Origin: Zeaxanthinibacter enoshimensis
GTDB taxonomy: Bacteria > Bacteroidota > Bacteroidia > Flavobacteriales > Flavobacteriaceae
Direction: 5' to 3'
Length of the DNA stretch: 64,000 nt
NCBI RefSeq assembly: GCF_004362865.1
Contig: NZ_SNYI01000001.1
Span: forward strand, 434,001 to 498,000
The notes below the pieces were generated by a model. The model made no database searches, was not told the origin of the DNA, and was given only the letters and a program-made list of their open reading frames with translations. Below, piece after piece: positions 1-8,229 of the stretch (position 1 is its first letter; every line of letters starts with the position of its first letter). The position numbers and the translations under genes are program-made.

Positions 1-732
1 TATACCGACGATCTCATCGCCTGCCTGCAGGCCTGCCTTACTGGCTGCAGAATTCTCCACGATCTCGAGCAGCCGGGCCTTGGTCCTGTAAGTCATGAAA
101 TTCCGCCCCTGGGTGGCAAAGACCTCGGCCTTCCCCTCATCAGACAGAGGGATGGTCATCTCCTGCCCGTCTCGCTTCACCGTAACTTCATCCCCAAGGA
201 TAATGCCCAGGGTGGCCTCATTGAACTTTTTGGTTCTTTTTCCATCCACTGCGAGGATCTGGTCCCCGGTCCGTAATCCTAATTTTTCACCCACACTGTC
301 TACCTGTATCCCGTACTTAAGACTGTCTGCCGGAATATAAGTATCGCCATTATTGAAAAGTAAGGCAGAATATATCAACCAGGCCAGGAGGAAGTTAACG
401 GTTACTCCCCCAAGCATAATGATCAGTCGCTGCCATGCCGGCTTGCTCCTGAATTCCCAGGGCTCAGGGTCCTTGGCCATCTGCTCGGTATCCATACTCT
501 CGTCGATCATACCGGCGATCTTCACATATCCCCCCAGGGGCAACCAGCCTATCCCGTATTCCGTTTCCCCGATCTTCTTTTTGATCAGCGAAAATTTGAC
601 ATCGAAAAAGAGGTAGAATTTCTCCACCTTGGTCTTAAAATATTTAGCTGGCAGAAAATGTCCGAGTTCGTGAAGGATCACCAGAATAGAGATGATTAAG
701 ACGAACATGACAATTTGTGTGAACAATCCCAT
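1..732 (-). CDS. rseP: RseP-type site-2 zinc protease, 3' end cut by window edge
   Basis: This is an intramembrane zinc metalloprotease of the RseP/site-2 family, which cleaves membrane anchors such as anti-sigma factors within the inner membrane. The 244 visible residues begin MGLFTQIVMF and carry the zinc-binding HELGH motif at about residues 21-25 inside the first membrane segment. A second hydrophobic segment near residues 110-125 (LGGVTVNFLLAWLIYSALLF) follows, and then a PDZ-like domain with VDSVGEKLGLRTGDQI. A second PDZ-like stretch (ENSAASKAGLQAGDEI) begins just before the edge. The C-terminal DG motif is outside the window. The ATG at 732 was chosen because a good promoter lies 26 bases upstream and the N-terminus matches the family. 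The gene is divergent from the SCO1 gene. Confidence 0.93.
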   Translation of the reverse strand, partial: MGLFTQIVMFVLIISILVILHELGHFLPAKYFKTKVEKFYLFFDVKFSLIKKKIGETEYGIGWLPLGGYVKIAGMIDESMDTEQMAKDPEPWEFRSKPAWQRLIIMLGGVTVNFLLAWLIYSALLFNNGDTYIPADSLKYGIQVDSVGEKLGLRTGDQILAVDGKRTKKFNEATLGIILGDEVTVKRDGQEMTIPLSDEGKAEVFATQGRNFMTYRTKARLLEIVENSAASKAGLQAGDEIVGI

Positions 733-757
733 GGAATGGTTTTTATATTTTAACGCA

Positions 758-788
758 CAAAAGTACACTTTTACACCCGCTTACAAAA
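758..788 (-). promoter_or_regulatory. Promoter of rseP (Bacteroidota type)
   Basis: On the minus strand a TTTTG element (788-784) and a TACTTTTG element (765-758) are separated by 18 bases. This matches the -33/-7 consensus TTTG / TAnnTTTG known for Bacteroidota. The -7 element ends 25 bases before the rseP ATG. Confidence 0.7.
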
Positions 789-850
789 GCATAAAATCTA
801 TACATACAGGGATTTTATGAAACATTTGGCAGCCGTAGTTTGAAAAGAAT

Positions 851-882
851 TTTGACCCTTACTTCGTGCTGCTGTACCTTTG
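851..882 (+). promoter_or_regulatory. Promoter of the SCO1 gene
   Basis: TTTG at 851-854 and TACCTTTG at 875-882 are spaced 20 bases apart, a full match to the Bacteroidota -33/-7 consensus. The -7 element ends 12 bases before the ATG at 895, so the leader is very short. Confidence 0.7.
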
Positions 883-894
883 TAAAAAATTATC

Positions 895-1569
895 ATGCGG
901 GAGTTTTTTTCCAAATACAAGACCTTTGCCCTGGTGATGTTATTGCTTTCTGCGATCATCGTCACGCTCTTCTACAGTGCACTGAAACCTGAACAAACCC
1001 TGCCGGTATACCAGCCCACCGATTTTGATGCCAAGCTTGTAGACAGCAGCATACAACTGGTTCGCAAATACCATACAATTGCCGATTTCTCCCTGCTGAA
1101 CCAGAATGGCAAGACCATCACACAGGAAGACTACAGGGACAAGATCTATATCGCTGATTTTTTCTTTACCACCTGTCCCAGTATCTGCCCCATCATGACC
1201 AGGAATATGGCAGATCTGCAGGAAGAACTCAAAGAACAGGAAGACGTAATGCTTCTTTCCCATTCCGTTACCCCGGAGATCGATTCTGTACCAAGGTTAA
1301 AAGCCTATGCCCTGGAAAACGGGGTGATCGATGAGAAATGGAACCTGCTGACAGGCCCTAAAAAAGATATCTATGAGCTGGCCCGGAAATCTTACCTCGT
1401 GGTCCAGGAGGATGGCGATGGAGGCCCGTTTGACATGATACATACCGAAAATTTTGTCCTGGTGGATAAAGAAAGAAGGATCAGGGGCACCTACGATGGC
1501 ACCAAAAAGGAAGATATGGAACGCTTACTGGCCGATGTAGAAATTCTCCGGGAGAGCTATGATGACTAA
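895..1569 (+). CDS. SCO1/SenC family copper chaperone
   Basis: This is a membrane-anchored thioredoxin-fold protein of the SCO1/SenC family, which delivers copper to the CuA site of cytochrome c oxidase or acts as a thiol reductase. The 224 residues start with a short cytoplasmic stretch and one membrane anchor (about residues 10-30, FALVMLLLSAIIVTLFYSAL). The globular domain then carries the family copper site: TTCPSICP (CxxxC, about residues 92-98) and the conserved histidine in MIHTENFVLVD near residue 183. No cytochrome oxidase genes are next to it in this window; the downstream neighbours are feoAB. The start is supported by a promoter ending 12 bases upstream. Confidence 0.92.
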   Translation: MREFFSKYKTFALVMLLLSAIIVTLFYSALKPEQTLPVYQPTDFDAKLVDSSIQLVRKYHTIADFSLLNQNGKTITQEDYRDKIYIADFFFTTCPSICPIMTRNMADLQEELKEQEDVMLLSHSVTPEIDSVPRLKAYALENGVIDEKWNLLTGPKKDIYELARKSYLVVQEDGDGGPFDMIHTENFVLVDKERRIRGTYDGTKKEDMERLLADVEILRESYDD

Positions 1570-1613
1570 TTCATGCTGATCCTTAGCTGCTTCATGCAGA
1601 CTTTTCAGCTAAA

Positions 1614-1648
1614 TTGGCGTGTAACTTCATCTTTTTCCTGTATTTTTG
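1614..1648 (+). promoter_or_regulatory. Possible promoter of feoAB
   Basis: A TTG at 1614-1616 and a -7-like TATTTTTG at 1641-1648 lie upstream of feoA. The 24-base spacer is longer than usual, so the -7 element is more reliable than the -33 element. A 7-base inverted repeat TTAGCTG/CAGCTAA (1583-1589 and 1606-1612) lies just upstream and could be a metal-regulator site or a weak hairpin after the SCO1 gene; I cannot tell which. Confidence 0.4.
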
Positions 1649-1677
1649 CCCTTAATTAAATTCAATCTAAATAAGAA

Positions 1678-1923
1678 TTGGAAATCACTGTCGCAGATCT
1701 GAAACGTGGAGAGAGAGGCATTATCAAGGATTTTGCCATGGATATACTTCCCATTAAACTTCTGGAACTGGGGTGCCTGCCCGGGAACGAAGTGGAGTTA
1801 GTACAACAAGCCCCTTTCAGGGACCCCCTCTACATCAATGTCAACGGTTCGCATATCGCCATCCGCAGATCAGTGGCCCGCCATATAGCGCTGGATCTCC
1901 TAGAAGACTTCTCGGCCCGATGA
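1678..1923 (+). CDS. feoA: FeoA ferrous iron transport accessory protein
   Basis: FeoA is a small cytoplasmic SH3-like protein that works with the ferrous-iron permease FeoB. The 81-residue product fits the family in length and pattern (ITVADLKRGERGIIKDF, LLELGCLPGNEVELV, IAIRRSVARHI). The start is a TTG codon: the reading frame has a TAA stop two codons upstream (1672-1674) and no ATG near the expected N-terminus. The stop overlaps the feoB start by four bases (ATGA at 1920-1923), so translation of the two is probably coupled. Confidence 0.92.
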   Translation: MEITVADLKRGERGIIKDFAMDILPIKLLELGCLPGNEVELVQQAPFRDPLYINVNGSHIAIRRSVARHIALDLLEDFSAR

Positions 1924-4145
1924 GTAAAAACATCAATGTAGCCCTTATTGGCAACCCGAATACCGGTAAAACCTCCGTCTTTAACCAGCTTACAGGATTA
2001 AAACAGAAAGTCGGGAATTACCCGGGTATCACCGTGGAAAAAAAAGAGGGTATCTGCAAACTCCCCAGGGGAGTTAAAGCACACATCCTTGATCTGCCGG
2101 GTACCTACAGCCTTAATACCACCTCGCTGGACGAAAGTGTGGTGGTGGAATTACTGCTGAACAAAAATGATAAGGATTACCCGGATGTTGCCGTGGTAGT
2201 GAGCGATGTGGAAAACCTGAAACGGAACCTTTTGCTCTTCACCCAGATCAAAGACTTAAAGATTCCTGCTATCCTCGTGATCAACATGGCCGACCGCATG
2301 TCCCGTAAAGGTATCAGCCTGGATATCGAGCTGATGGAGGAGAAGCTGAACACCAAGATCGCGTTGGTCAGTACGCGTAAGAATATAGGAATAGAGCGCA
2401 TCAAAGAACTGATCGCGGATTACAAGAACCTGAGCAGGGAGCCCAATGTTAATGCTTCCCTGATCGCTCCCGATTATTTTGAAAGGCTGAAGAAGACTTT
2501 CCCCAATGAAGACCTGTATAAGCTATGGCTGGTCATCACCCAGGATGTAAACTTCATGCCTATCCAGAAAAAACGATTTAAAGAGGAGACTTCCTTTGAT
2601 ATTAAATCAAAATCAGAATTAAAGCGCCTGCAGCAGAAGGAAACCATACTGCGGTATCAGTTTATCAACGGGATCCTTAAGGAGACTTATAAGGTAGACC
2701 TGCAAGCGGCAAAAGGTTTCAGGGCTACCCTGGACAAAATTCTTACCCACAAGGTATTTGGTTACGTCATCTTCTTCATGATCCTATTGCTGATCTTCCA
2801 GGCAATATATGACTGGAGCAGTTACCCCATGGACTTTATCGATGAACAATTCGCTGCCGCAAGCGAATGGGTTAAGGATACCCTCCCCCCGGGAGTGTTT
2901 ACCAACCTTATCGCCGAAGGGATACTGGCTGGGATTGGAGGCATCGTGATCTTCATCCCCCAGATCGCTTTCCTTTTCCTTTTTATTGCCCTGCTCGAGG
3001 AATCGGGTTATATGAGCCGGGTGGTTTTCCTTATGGACAGGGTCATGCGACCGTTCGGACTCAGCGGGAAGAGCGTGGTTCCCCTGATCTCCGGGACAGC
3101 CTGTGCCATCCCGGCGGTCATGGCTACCCGAAACATCGAGAACTGGAAAGAGCGACTGATCACAATCTTGGTCACTCCCTTTACAACCTGTTCTGCCAGG
3201 TTACCGGTCTACCTCATCATCATCGCCCTCGTGATCCCGGAAGGACGGTTGTTCGGACTGGGTTACCAGGCTTTGGCGCTGATGTCGCTCTACCTTATTG
3301 GTTTTGCTGCTGCGATCTTATCCGCCATGATCCTCAACAAGGTACTCAACATCAGGAGCAGGTCTTTCTTCGTGGTAGAAATGCCTAATTACAAGATCCC
3401 GCTGTTCAAGAATGTTTTTTATACCGTGGTCGAAAAGACCAAGAGCTTTGTGTACGGTGCGGGTAAGATCATTCTCGCTATTTCCATAGTACTATGGTTC
3501 CTGGGCTCCAATGGCTATTCTGATGATTTCCAGAACGCCGAAAGCATTGTAACAGAGCGCATCGCCGAAAAGGGATTATCTGACCCCAGCGAAGCCTATA
3601 TCGATGAAAAACTGGAGTCCTACAGCCGGCAACTCCGGGACAGTCTTCCCGCTGCGAACCGCATGGTGATCGACCTGGCTGTGGAAGAAAAGCGGGACGA
3701 TCTCCAGGAAAGAGTCATAGGACAGGAGATTGCAAGTTATAAATTAGAACACTCTTATATTGGTTACCTGGGAAAAGCTATCCAGCCCATTGTTAAACCC
3801 CTGGGGTATGACTGGAAGATCGGTATTGCTGTACTTACATCTTTTGCAGCCCGGGAGGTCTTTGTAGGCACCCTGGCCACTATTTACAGTGTGGGAAGCG
3901 ATGAAGAAGAGACCATCAAGAACAGGATGGCCGCAGAGCGCTGGCCCGATACCGGGAAGCCATTATTTAACCTGGCCTCGGGAATATCCCTGTTGTTGTT
4001 TTATGCTTTTGCCATGCAGTGTATGAGTACCCTGGCCATTGTAAAAAGGGAGACCAACAGCTGGAAATGGCCCATGTATCAATTGGTATTTATGAGCCTT
4101 TTTGCGTATATTGTAGCGTTGATCGCTTATCAAATCTTAAAATAA
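1920..4145 (+). CDS. feoB: FeoB ferrous iron permease
   Basis: FeoB imports Fe(II) across the inner membrane using an N-terminal G-protein domain. The 741 residues begin MSKNINVALIGNPNTGKTS, with the P-loop at residues 11-18, the G3 motif DLPGTYSL and the G4-like INMADR in the first 170 residues. Two large polytopic blocks follow (from YVIFFMILLLIFQ, about residue 280, to the C-terminus) and contain the FeoB signatures ALLEESGYMSRVVFLMDRVM and SGTACAIPAVMATR. The start at 1920 overlaps the feoA stop. The same frame is open further upstream, but a longer start would run through feoA and would not resemble FeoB. Length is normal for the family. Confidence 0.96.
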   Translation: MSKNINVALIGNPNTGKTSVFNQLTGLKQKVGNYPGITVEKKEGICKLPRGVKAHILDLPGTYSLNTTSLDESVVVELLLNKNDKDYPDVAVVVSDVENLKRNLLLFTQIKDLKIPAILVINMADRMSRKGISLDIELMEEKLNTKIALVSTRKNIGIERIKELIADYKNLSREPNVNASLIAPDYFERLKKTFPNEDLYKLWLVITQDVNFMPIQKKRFKEETSFDIKSKSELKRLQQKETILRYQFINGILKETYKVDLQAAKGFRATLDKILTHKVFGYVIFFMILLLIFQAIYDWSSYPMDFIDEQFAAASEWVKDTLPPGVFTNLIAEGILAGIGGIVIFIPQIAFLFLFIALLEESGYMSRVVFLMDRVMRPFGLSGKSVVPLISGTACAIPAVMATRNIENWKERLITILVTPFTTCSARLPVYLIIIALVIPEGRLFGLGYQALALMSLYLIGFAAAILSAMILNKVLNIRSRSFFVVEMPNYKIPLFKNVFYTVVEKTKSFVYGAGKIILAISIVLWFLGSNGYSDDFQNAESIVTERIAEKGLSDPSEAYIDEKLESYSRQLRDSLPAANRMVIDLAVEEKRDDLQERVIGQEIASYKLEHSYIGYLGKAIQPIVKPLGYDWKIGIAVLTSFAAREVFVGTLATIYSVGSDEEETIKNRMAAERWPDTGKPLFNLASGISLLLFYAFAMQCMSTLAIVKRETNSWKWPMYQLVFMSLFAYIVALIAYQILK

Positions 4146-4151
4146 AATATT

Positions 4152-4292
4152 GTGATACAGACGATTTTAATGTATGTAGTAGTAGGCCTTTCGGCCGCAT
4201 ACCTCACCCGTAAATTCTTTCTTCCGAAATCTGTTTTTGCTTCTAAGAAAAGGAACAGTAAATGCGGGGACAACAACTGTGGTTGTCACTGA
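4152..4292 (+). CDS. Small Cys-rich FeoB-associated membrane protein
   Basis: A 46-codon reading frame starts at GTG six bases after the feoB stop and ends at TGA 4290-4292. It encodes one membrane segment (ILMYVVVGLSAAYL), a basic linker (KSVFASKKRNSK) and a Cys-rich tail ending CGDNNCGCH. This layout, one N-terminal helix plus a short C-terminal cluster of cysteines directly after feoB, matches the FeoB-associated Cys-rich protein family, thought to help FeoB function, perhaps in the way FeoC does elsewhere. Its role has not been firmly shown. The frame is too short for most gene callers. Confidence 0.72.
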   Translation: MIQTILMYVVVGLSAAYLTRKFFLPKSVFASKKRNSKCGDNNCGCH

Positions 4293-4293
4293 C

Positions 4294-4680
4294 TTATACA
4301 ATGTGATCCACAAAAGAGTAGAGTAATAAGCCCCAGCCTGCTACCAGCAGTAAACCTCCGATGGGCGTAACGATCCCGAGATAATTCCTGTCCTTTCCAA
4401 TTCGGGCTCCCAGCGCTAAAGCATAAATACTGAATGAAAAAAGGATGGTTCCTGCTATAAAACAGTATGCCATATAAGTCTCCATGGGCGAATTGAACCC
4501 AAGGTTAAAGCCTAACATTAACAGCAACAGGGCATGGTAGAATTGGTACTTCACCCCTGTCTCAAAATTCTTCATCGCGGTTGCATCCAGCCGGTTTTTC
4601 AGGCGATGTGCCCCAAAAGCGCCAAAGACAACTCCTAACATGCCCAGGAGTGCGGCTGTAACCTGCACGAGTAATATCAT
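4294..4680 (-). CDS. DUF423 family inner-membrane protein
   Basis: This 128-residue protein has four hydrophobic segments and the DUF423 pattern VFGAFGAHRLKNRL followed by TGVKYQFYHALLLLMLG. The family is widespread and small, and its function is unknown. A longer start at 4749 would add 23 non-membrane residues; the ATG at 4680 was preferred because it gives the usual family length and begins at the first membrane helix (MILLVQVTAALLGMLG). It converges on the Feo operon, with its stop one base from the end of the small Cys-rich gene. Confidence 0.85.
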   Translation of the reverse strand: MILLVQVTAALLGMLGVVFGAFGAHRLKNRLDATAMKNFETGVKYQFYHALLLLMLGFNLGFNSPMETYMAYCFIAGTILFSFSIYALALGARIGKDRNYLGIVTPIGGLLLVAGWGLLLYSFVDHIV

Positions 4681-4774
4681 ATTGCCATTTTTGAGCAAGA
4701 TACAATTCCTGCCGGATAGTTCCGGCGACTCTTCCCCCGGCTTAGGCATGGAATTTGACTATTAATACAAAACT

Positions 4775-5191
4775 ATGTATATGAAGATTATTCAAAGCTT
4801 TCTATTGTTCTCTGTGCTACTATTAATTGTTCTTACCGGTTGTGGAAACAGTAAAAGTACGGCGGGCAGCAATACAGGGGTAAAAGAGACGCTCTCCGGG
4901 AAGAACCGGATGACCGTTCCCCTGATCGAGCAAATACGGAGGTTACCGGGGGTAATCATCCGGAATGGTGTTCCCGTATTTGTAAAAGCCACTTCTGAGA
5001 TAAGTACGGCGCGGTCTTCTGAACCACTTTATATTCTGGATGGGTATACTGTGGGTAATTCCTTTTCATCCCTCAACGGGCTTGTGGAGAATGTCAATAT
5101 TAAAAGTATAGAGGCACTCACCGGCTCAGATGCTTCCTTCTATGGATCCAGGGGTGCCAATGGCGTTATTATTATCACTACCAGACAGTAG
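4775..5191 (+). CDS. Plug-domain-only lipoprotein (TonB receptor plug homologue)
   Basis: The 138-residue product has a lipoprotein signal (LLFSVLLLIVLTGCG, lipidated Cys near residue 23). The rest resembles only the plug domain of a SusC/TonB-dependent receptor: EPLYILDGYTVG, then VENVNIKSIEALTGSDASFY and a final GSRGANGVIIITTR. There is no beta-barrel, so it cannot be a receptor itself. Similar stand-alone plug lipoproteins occur in Flavobacteriaceae, but I know of no established function. An alternative ATG two codons downstream (4781) is possible. Confidence 0.75.
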   Translation: MYMKIIQSFLLFSVLLLIVLTGCGNSKSTAGSNTGVKETLSGKNRMTVPLIEQIRRLPGVIIRNGVPVFVKATSEISTARSSEPLYILDGYTVGNSFSSLNGLVENVNIKSIEALTGSDASFYGSRGANGVIIITTRQ

Positions 5192-5194
5192 GTA

Positions 5195-5602
5195 TCAGAA
5201 CGAGATATGAACTTCCTGGTCTGACCGGATACTCAAGACACAATCCTTGAAACTCGGAGGGCCGAAGGTTCTCATCTTCCCCCTTGAAAATGCAAATGGC
5301 TCTGTAGGAACGCCGAGGAAATTGGTGTCCAGGTGATTATTCCCGTTTTCATCGTGAAAAACGGCCAGGGCATATTCCCCTGGAGGAAGATTATCAATAT
5401 CTATCTTCGTGATGCCTTTCTTGGCCCGGGTGCTGTCACTCTTAAAGACCCGGTCAAACTTCAGGAAACTTTCCGACTTATCGTAAACCGCCACACTGAT
5501 ATGCCCGTTAGAGGTCTTAACTCCATCAACCGTGATAGAGATCTTGTTCTGTGAGAACAGGGTAAAGGGAAGCAGGAACAGAATTGGGACCAAAATTCTC
5601 AT
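5195..5602 (-). CDS. DUF2141 family secreted protein
   Basis: A 135-residue protein with a cleavable signal peptide (MRILVPILFLLPFTLFSQ) and one DUF2141 domain: GHISVAVYDKSESFLK, then IDNLPPGEYALAVFHDENGN and GVPTEPFAFSRG. The family forms a small beta-sandwich and is common in Bacteroidota, usually exported; its function is unknown. It ends three bases from the stop of the convergent plug lipoprotein, with no terminator visible in that gap. Confidence 0.85.
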   Translation of the reverse strand: MRILVPILFLLPFTLFSQNKISITVDGVKTSNGHISVAVYDKSESFLKFDRVFKSDSTRAKKGITKIDIDNLPPGEYALAVFHDENGNNHLDTNFLGVPTEPFAFSRGKMRTFGPPSFKDCVLSIRSDQEVHISF

Positions 5603-5637
5603 AAGAGGGAATTTTTATTTGTTCAAATATTAAAAAG

Positions 5638-6084
5638 TTAATCTTCAACAGGCAATTCAACTTCGGCTGCTGCTAATTTATCCAGCAGGTAATCATAATA
5701 TTTACGGGTTTCCACCGTGTCCCTGAAATTCAGGTACATCAGTAACGAATCCTTGTGCACCAACCTGATCTTAGGATACCTCAGGTTATCTACGAACACG
5801 CTGATCTCGTTATCCGGGTGAATAGAATCAAGGAAAATACCTTTTTCCACACTCCAGGCCGAAAAGCCGTGAATTCGTTCCAATTCAGGAAGCCGATCCA
5901 CCATTGCAACACTGTCCAGGTCGGCAAACGGCAGTTCCCGGTAATAGATGCCCGACAGTACAGTGAGTTTTTCCGGTTTTACGCGAACCCAGTTCTTATA
6001 ATGGATTATAAAAGCAGCAATACATATAAGTATTGTAACGACAATCAGTACGTTCCAACCCCAATGTATCTTTTTCCCTTTCAT
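5638..6084 (-). CDS. Single-pass membrane protein with PH-like domain, function unknown
   Basis: The 148 residues have one N-terminal membrane segment (WGWNVLIVVTILICIAAFII, residues 8-27) followed by a soluble domain of about 115 residues rich in alternating hydrophobic positions. I do not recognise a specific family. The arrangement (anchor, KPEKLTVLSGIYYRELPFADLDSVAMVDRLPE, a short C-terminal helix) is reminiscent of small bacterial PH-like membrane proteins. It lies between DUF2141 and the S9 peptidase on the same strand, with 35 and 45 bases to its neighbours, so it may be cotranscribed with them. Confidence 0.6.
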   Translation of the reverse strand: MKGKKIHWGWNVLIVVTILICIAAFIIHYKNWVRVKPEKLTVLSGIYYRELPFADLDSVAMVDRLPELERIHGFSAWSVEKGIFLDSIHPDNEISVFVDNLRYPKIRLVHKDSLLMYLNFRDTVETRKYYDYLLDKLAAAEVELPVED

Positions 6085-6129
6085 CTTTTTTAATTACGAA
6101 AATTATGGCTTTACGGATGATAACGTCCC

Positions 6130-8169
6130 CTACTCTTCATTTCCTGGCTTGGCATATTTATCAAACCAGGCCACGGTATGGGCAATTTTGGTGATCAGGT
6201 TACTGGGCTTGTTGGCAATGCCATGACTTGCCCCCGGGATCTCTACCAGTACCGTTTCAATTTTCCTGAGCTTTAAAGCATGGTACAATTGCTTGGCTTC
6301 GCTCGGTGGAGTACGCAGATCATCCATCCCAACCATGACCATGGTCGGGGTTTCTACGTTAGCAACGAGAGAAAGAGGAGAAAATTTCCAGTAGGCCTCA
6401 AAATTTTCCCATGGCTGCCCCGGGAACCGGGTATTGGCATATCCAAAATAGTTGTCAGCCACTAAAGTTTTGCTGATCCAGTTCATCACGGGTTTGGCAA
6501 CTACCGCTGCTTCAAAACGATCATTTTTCCCGATGATCCAGGCCGTCATGATTCCCCCGGCACTACCCCCGGTGACATAGAGCTGGTCTTCATGAGCAAT
6601 TCCTTTGGCGATACAATAATCCACCCCATCCATCACGTCGTTATAGTCTTCCCCCGGGTAATTGTGATAGAGCAGGTTACCAAATTCCTCCCCGTAACTG
6701 GTGCTTCCCCTGGGATTGGGATAGAATACAATATATCCTGCCGCGGCATAGAGCTGCATTTCCGCAGAAAATCTATCCCCGTAATTTGCTATTGGACCCC
6801 CGTGATTCTCTACCATGAATGGGTATTTTTTGGATGGGTCGTAATGGGGCGGATATACGATCCAGCCCTGTATCTTTCTCTGGTCAAAGGAAGAAGTATA
6901 CCAGATCTCCTCCACTTTCCCCAGCGCTACTGATTCCATCAGGCTCTTATTGAGGGAGGTTAATTTCTTAACGGCCTTTCCCTTTGCTACCAAAGCTAAC
7001 TCGGCCGGATGTTCCGGGGTGGTGTAGGTATACGCAATATCTCCTTTCTCTGAAACGCTGAATGAACCTCCGCCATACGGGCGACCAATAGAGGTCCCTC
7101 CCAGGTTATCCGCGATCTTCCGGACCTTCCCATCAAGGGACAGGTACCCGATCTTGCTGTTTCCCTTGTCATCGTATCCAATATAAAGACCTTTACTATC
7201 GGCAGCCCAGATAAGCTGGTCAATGCTCCGGTCAAGATCAACAGCGAGTTCTGAAACGGGGTTCCCACTCGTGTCCATTATCCTGACCTTTCGTACCTGG
7301 TAGGTCTGCACTTTATCCTCGTAACCCACATAGGCGATATACTTGCCATCCGGGGACACCTGTACGTCATGGTCCGGCCCGGGTTTATCGGTCAGTGCCC
7401 TGATCGACCCGTCTGCCAGGGTTAGTGCATAGACTTCGCTGTTCCTGAAATCGTACTCCCAGTCTTCATTCCGGTTGGCAGAAAAATAGATGGTCTTGCC
7501 ATCAGGGGACCAGGAAAGGCTGCTGCGATGCTGGAAATCCCCGGAAGACACCTGTCTTGCCGGTCCGCCGAGGGCAGGAATCACGAAGATCTGGCTGAAA
7601 CCCGGGTCTATATAGCCCCGACCATCGGCCTCATGGTAAAGTCGGTCTGTTATCCTCGGGCTTTCCGCCCATTTAGCCCCTTCCGGCTTTTTAGGCATTT
7701 TGGCGATCACCGGGGCATCTGTCTTCACGAACATGGTGAATGCTATTTCCTCTCCTGAAGGAGACCAGCTGATAGAACCCGGAGAAGATGGCAATTGTGA
7801 GATCCGTGCGACCCGGCCGCTGTCCGTCCAATAGATAAACAGTTCCGATCCTTCATCGTTGCTGCTTACAAAAGCTATCCGGTCTCCCGATGGGGACCAG
7901 CGGGGACTGGACTCGTTGGTATCCCGCGATGTAAGTTTCTGATGTTTGTTCCCATCGCTATTTACTATCCAGAGATCTCCCACCGCCCGGTCATTCATGA
8001 TATCCATCCGCATACGGCGGTAGACTATCTTTTCTCCATCCGGTGAGATCTGGGGATCGGTCACATACTGAAGATCAAAAACATTGGAATATGAAAAAGC
8101 CGGTTTTTCTGCCTGCCCGTTACAAAAAAGGCTCAGCAGGCCAACAAGGAAGAATAATCTCAGGTGCAT
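6130..8169 (-). CDS. S9 family prolyl-oligopeptidase-like serine peptidase
   Basis: A secreted or periplasmic peptidase of the S9 (acylaminoacyl-peptidase/DPP IV) clan that trims short peptides. The 679 residues comprise a signal peptide (MHLRLFFLVGLLSLFCNGQA), a seven-bladed propeller with repeated WSPSGDRIAF/WSPDGKTIYFS motifs (about residues 30-400) and a C-terminal alpha/beta hydrolase domain. The catalytic triad can be assigned: Ser536 in TGGSAGG, Asp616/617 in GMDDLRTPP and His649 in GASHGI. The oxyanion-region motif HGGP is at about 456-459. Length is normal. It is followed downstream by the small envelope genes and preceded by the exopolysaccharide locus on the same strand, separated by about 60 bases. 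Confidence 0.95.
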   Translation of the reverse strand: MHLRLFFLVGLLSLFCNGQAEKPAFSYSNVFDLQYVTDPQISPDGEKIVYRRMRMDIMNDRAVGDLWIVNSDGNKHQKLTSRDTNESSPRWSPSGDRIAFVSSNDEGSELFIYWTDSGRVARISQLPSSPGSISWSPSGEEIAFTMFVKTDAPVIAKMPKKPEGAKWAESPRITDRLYHEADGRGYIDPGFSQIFVIPALGGPARQVSSGDFQHRSSLSWSPDGKTIYFSANRNEDWEYDFRNSEVYALTLADGSIRALTDKPGPDHDVQVSPDGKYIAYVGYEDKVQTYQVRKVRIMDTSGNPVSELAVDLDRSIDQLIWAADSKGLYIGYDDKGNSKIGYLSLDGKVRKIADNLGGTSIGRPYGGGSFSVSEKGDIAYTYTTPEHPAELALVAKGKAVKKLTSLNKSLMESVALGKVEEIWYTSSFDQRKIQGWIVYPPHYDPSKKYPFMVENHGGPIANYGDRFSAEMQLYAAAGYIVFYPNPRGSTSYGEEFGNLLYHNYPGEDYNDVMDGVDYCIAKGIAHEDQLYVTGGSAGGIMTAWIIGKNDRFEAAVVAKPVMNWISKTLVADNYFGYANTRFPGQPWENFEAYWKFSPLSLVANVETPTMVMVGMDDLRTPPSEAKQLYHALKLRKIETVLVEIPGASHGIANKPSNLITKIAHTVAWFDKYAKPGNEE

Positions 8170-8229
8170 GTATAGAAAGTTTTATTACAAACACTAAACT
8201 TACATAAATACAATGCTATCTACAACCTA

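Noticed and set aside
1773-1919. Longer feoB start at 1773
   Set aside because: It would run through feoA in another frame and adds 49 residues unlike FeoB; the ATG at 1920 overlaps the feoA stop in the usual ATGA way.
4775-5191. Frameshifted full-length TonB receptor
   Set aside because: The frame has a proper lipobox and stops directly after the plug end motif; no barrel-like sequence follows in any frame before the convergent DUF2141 gene.
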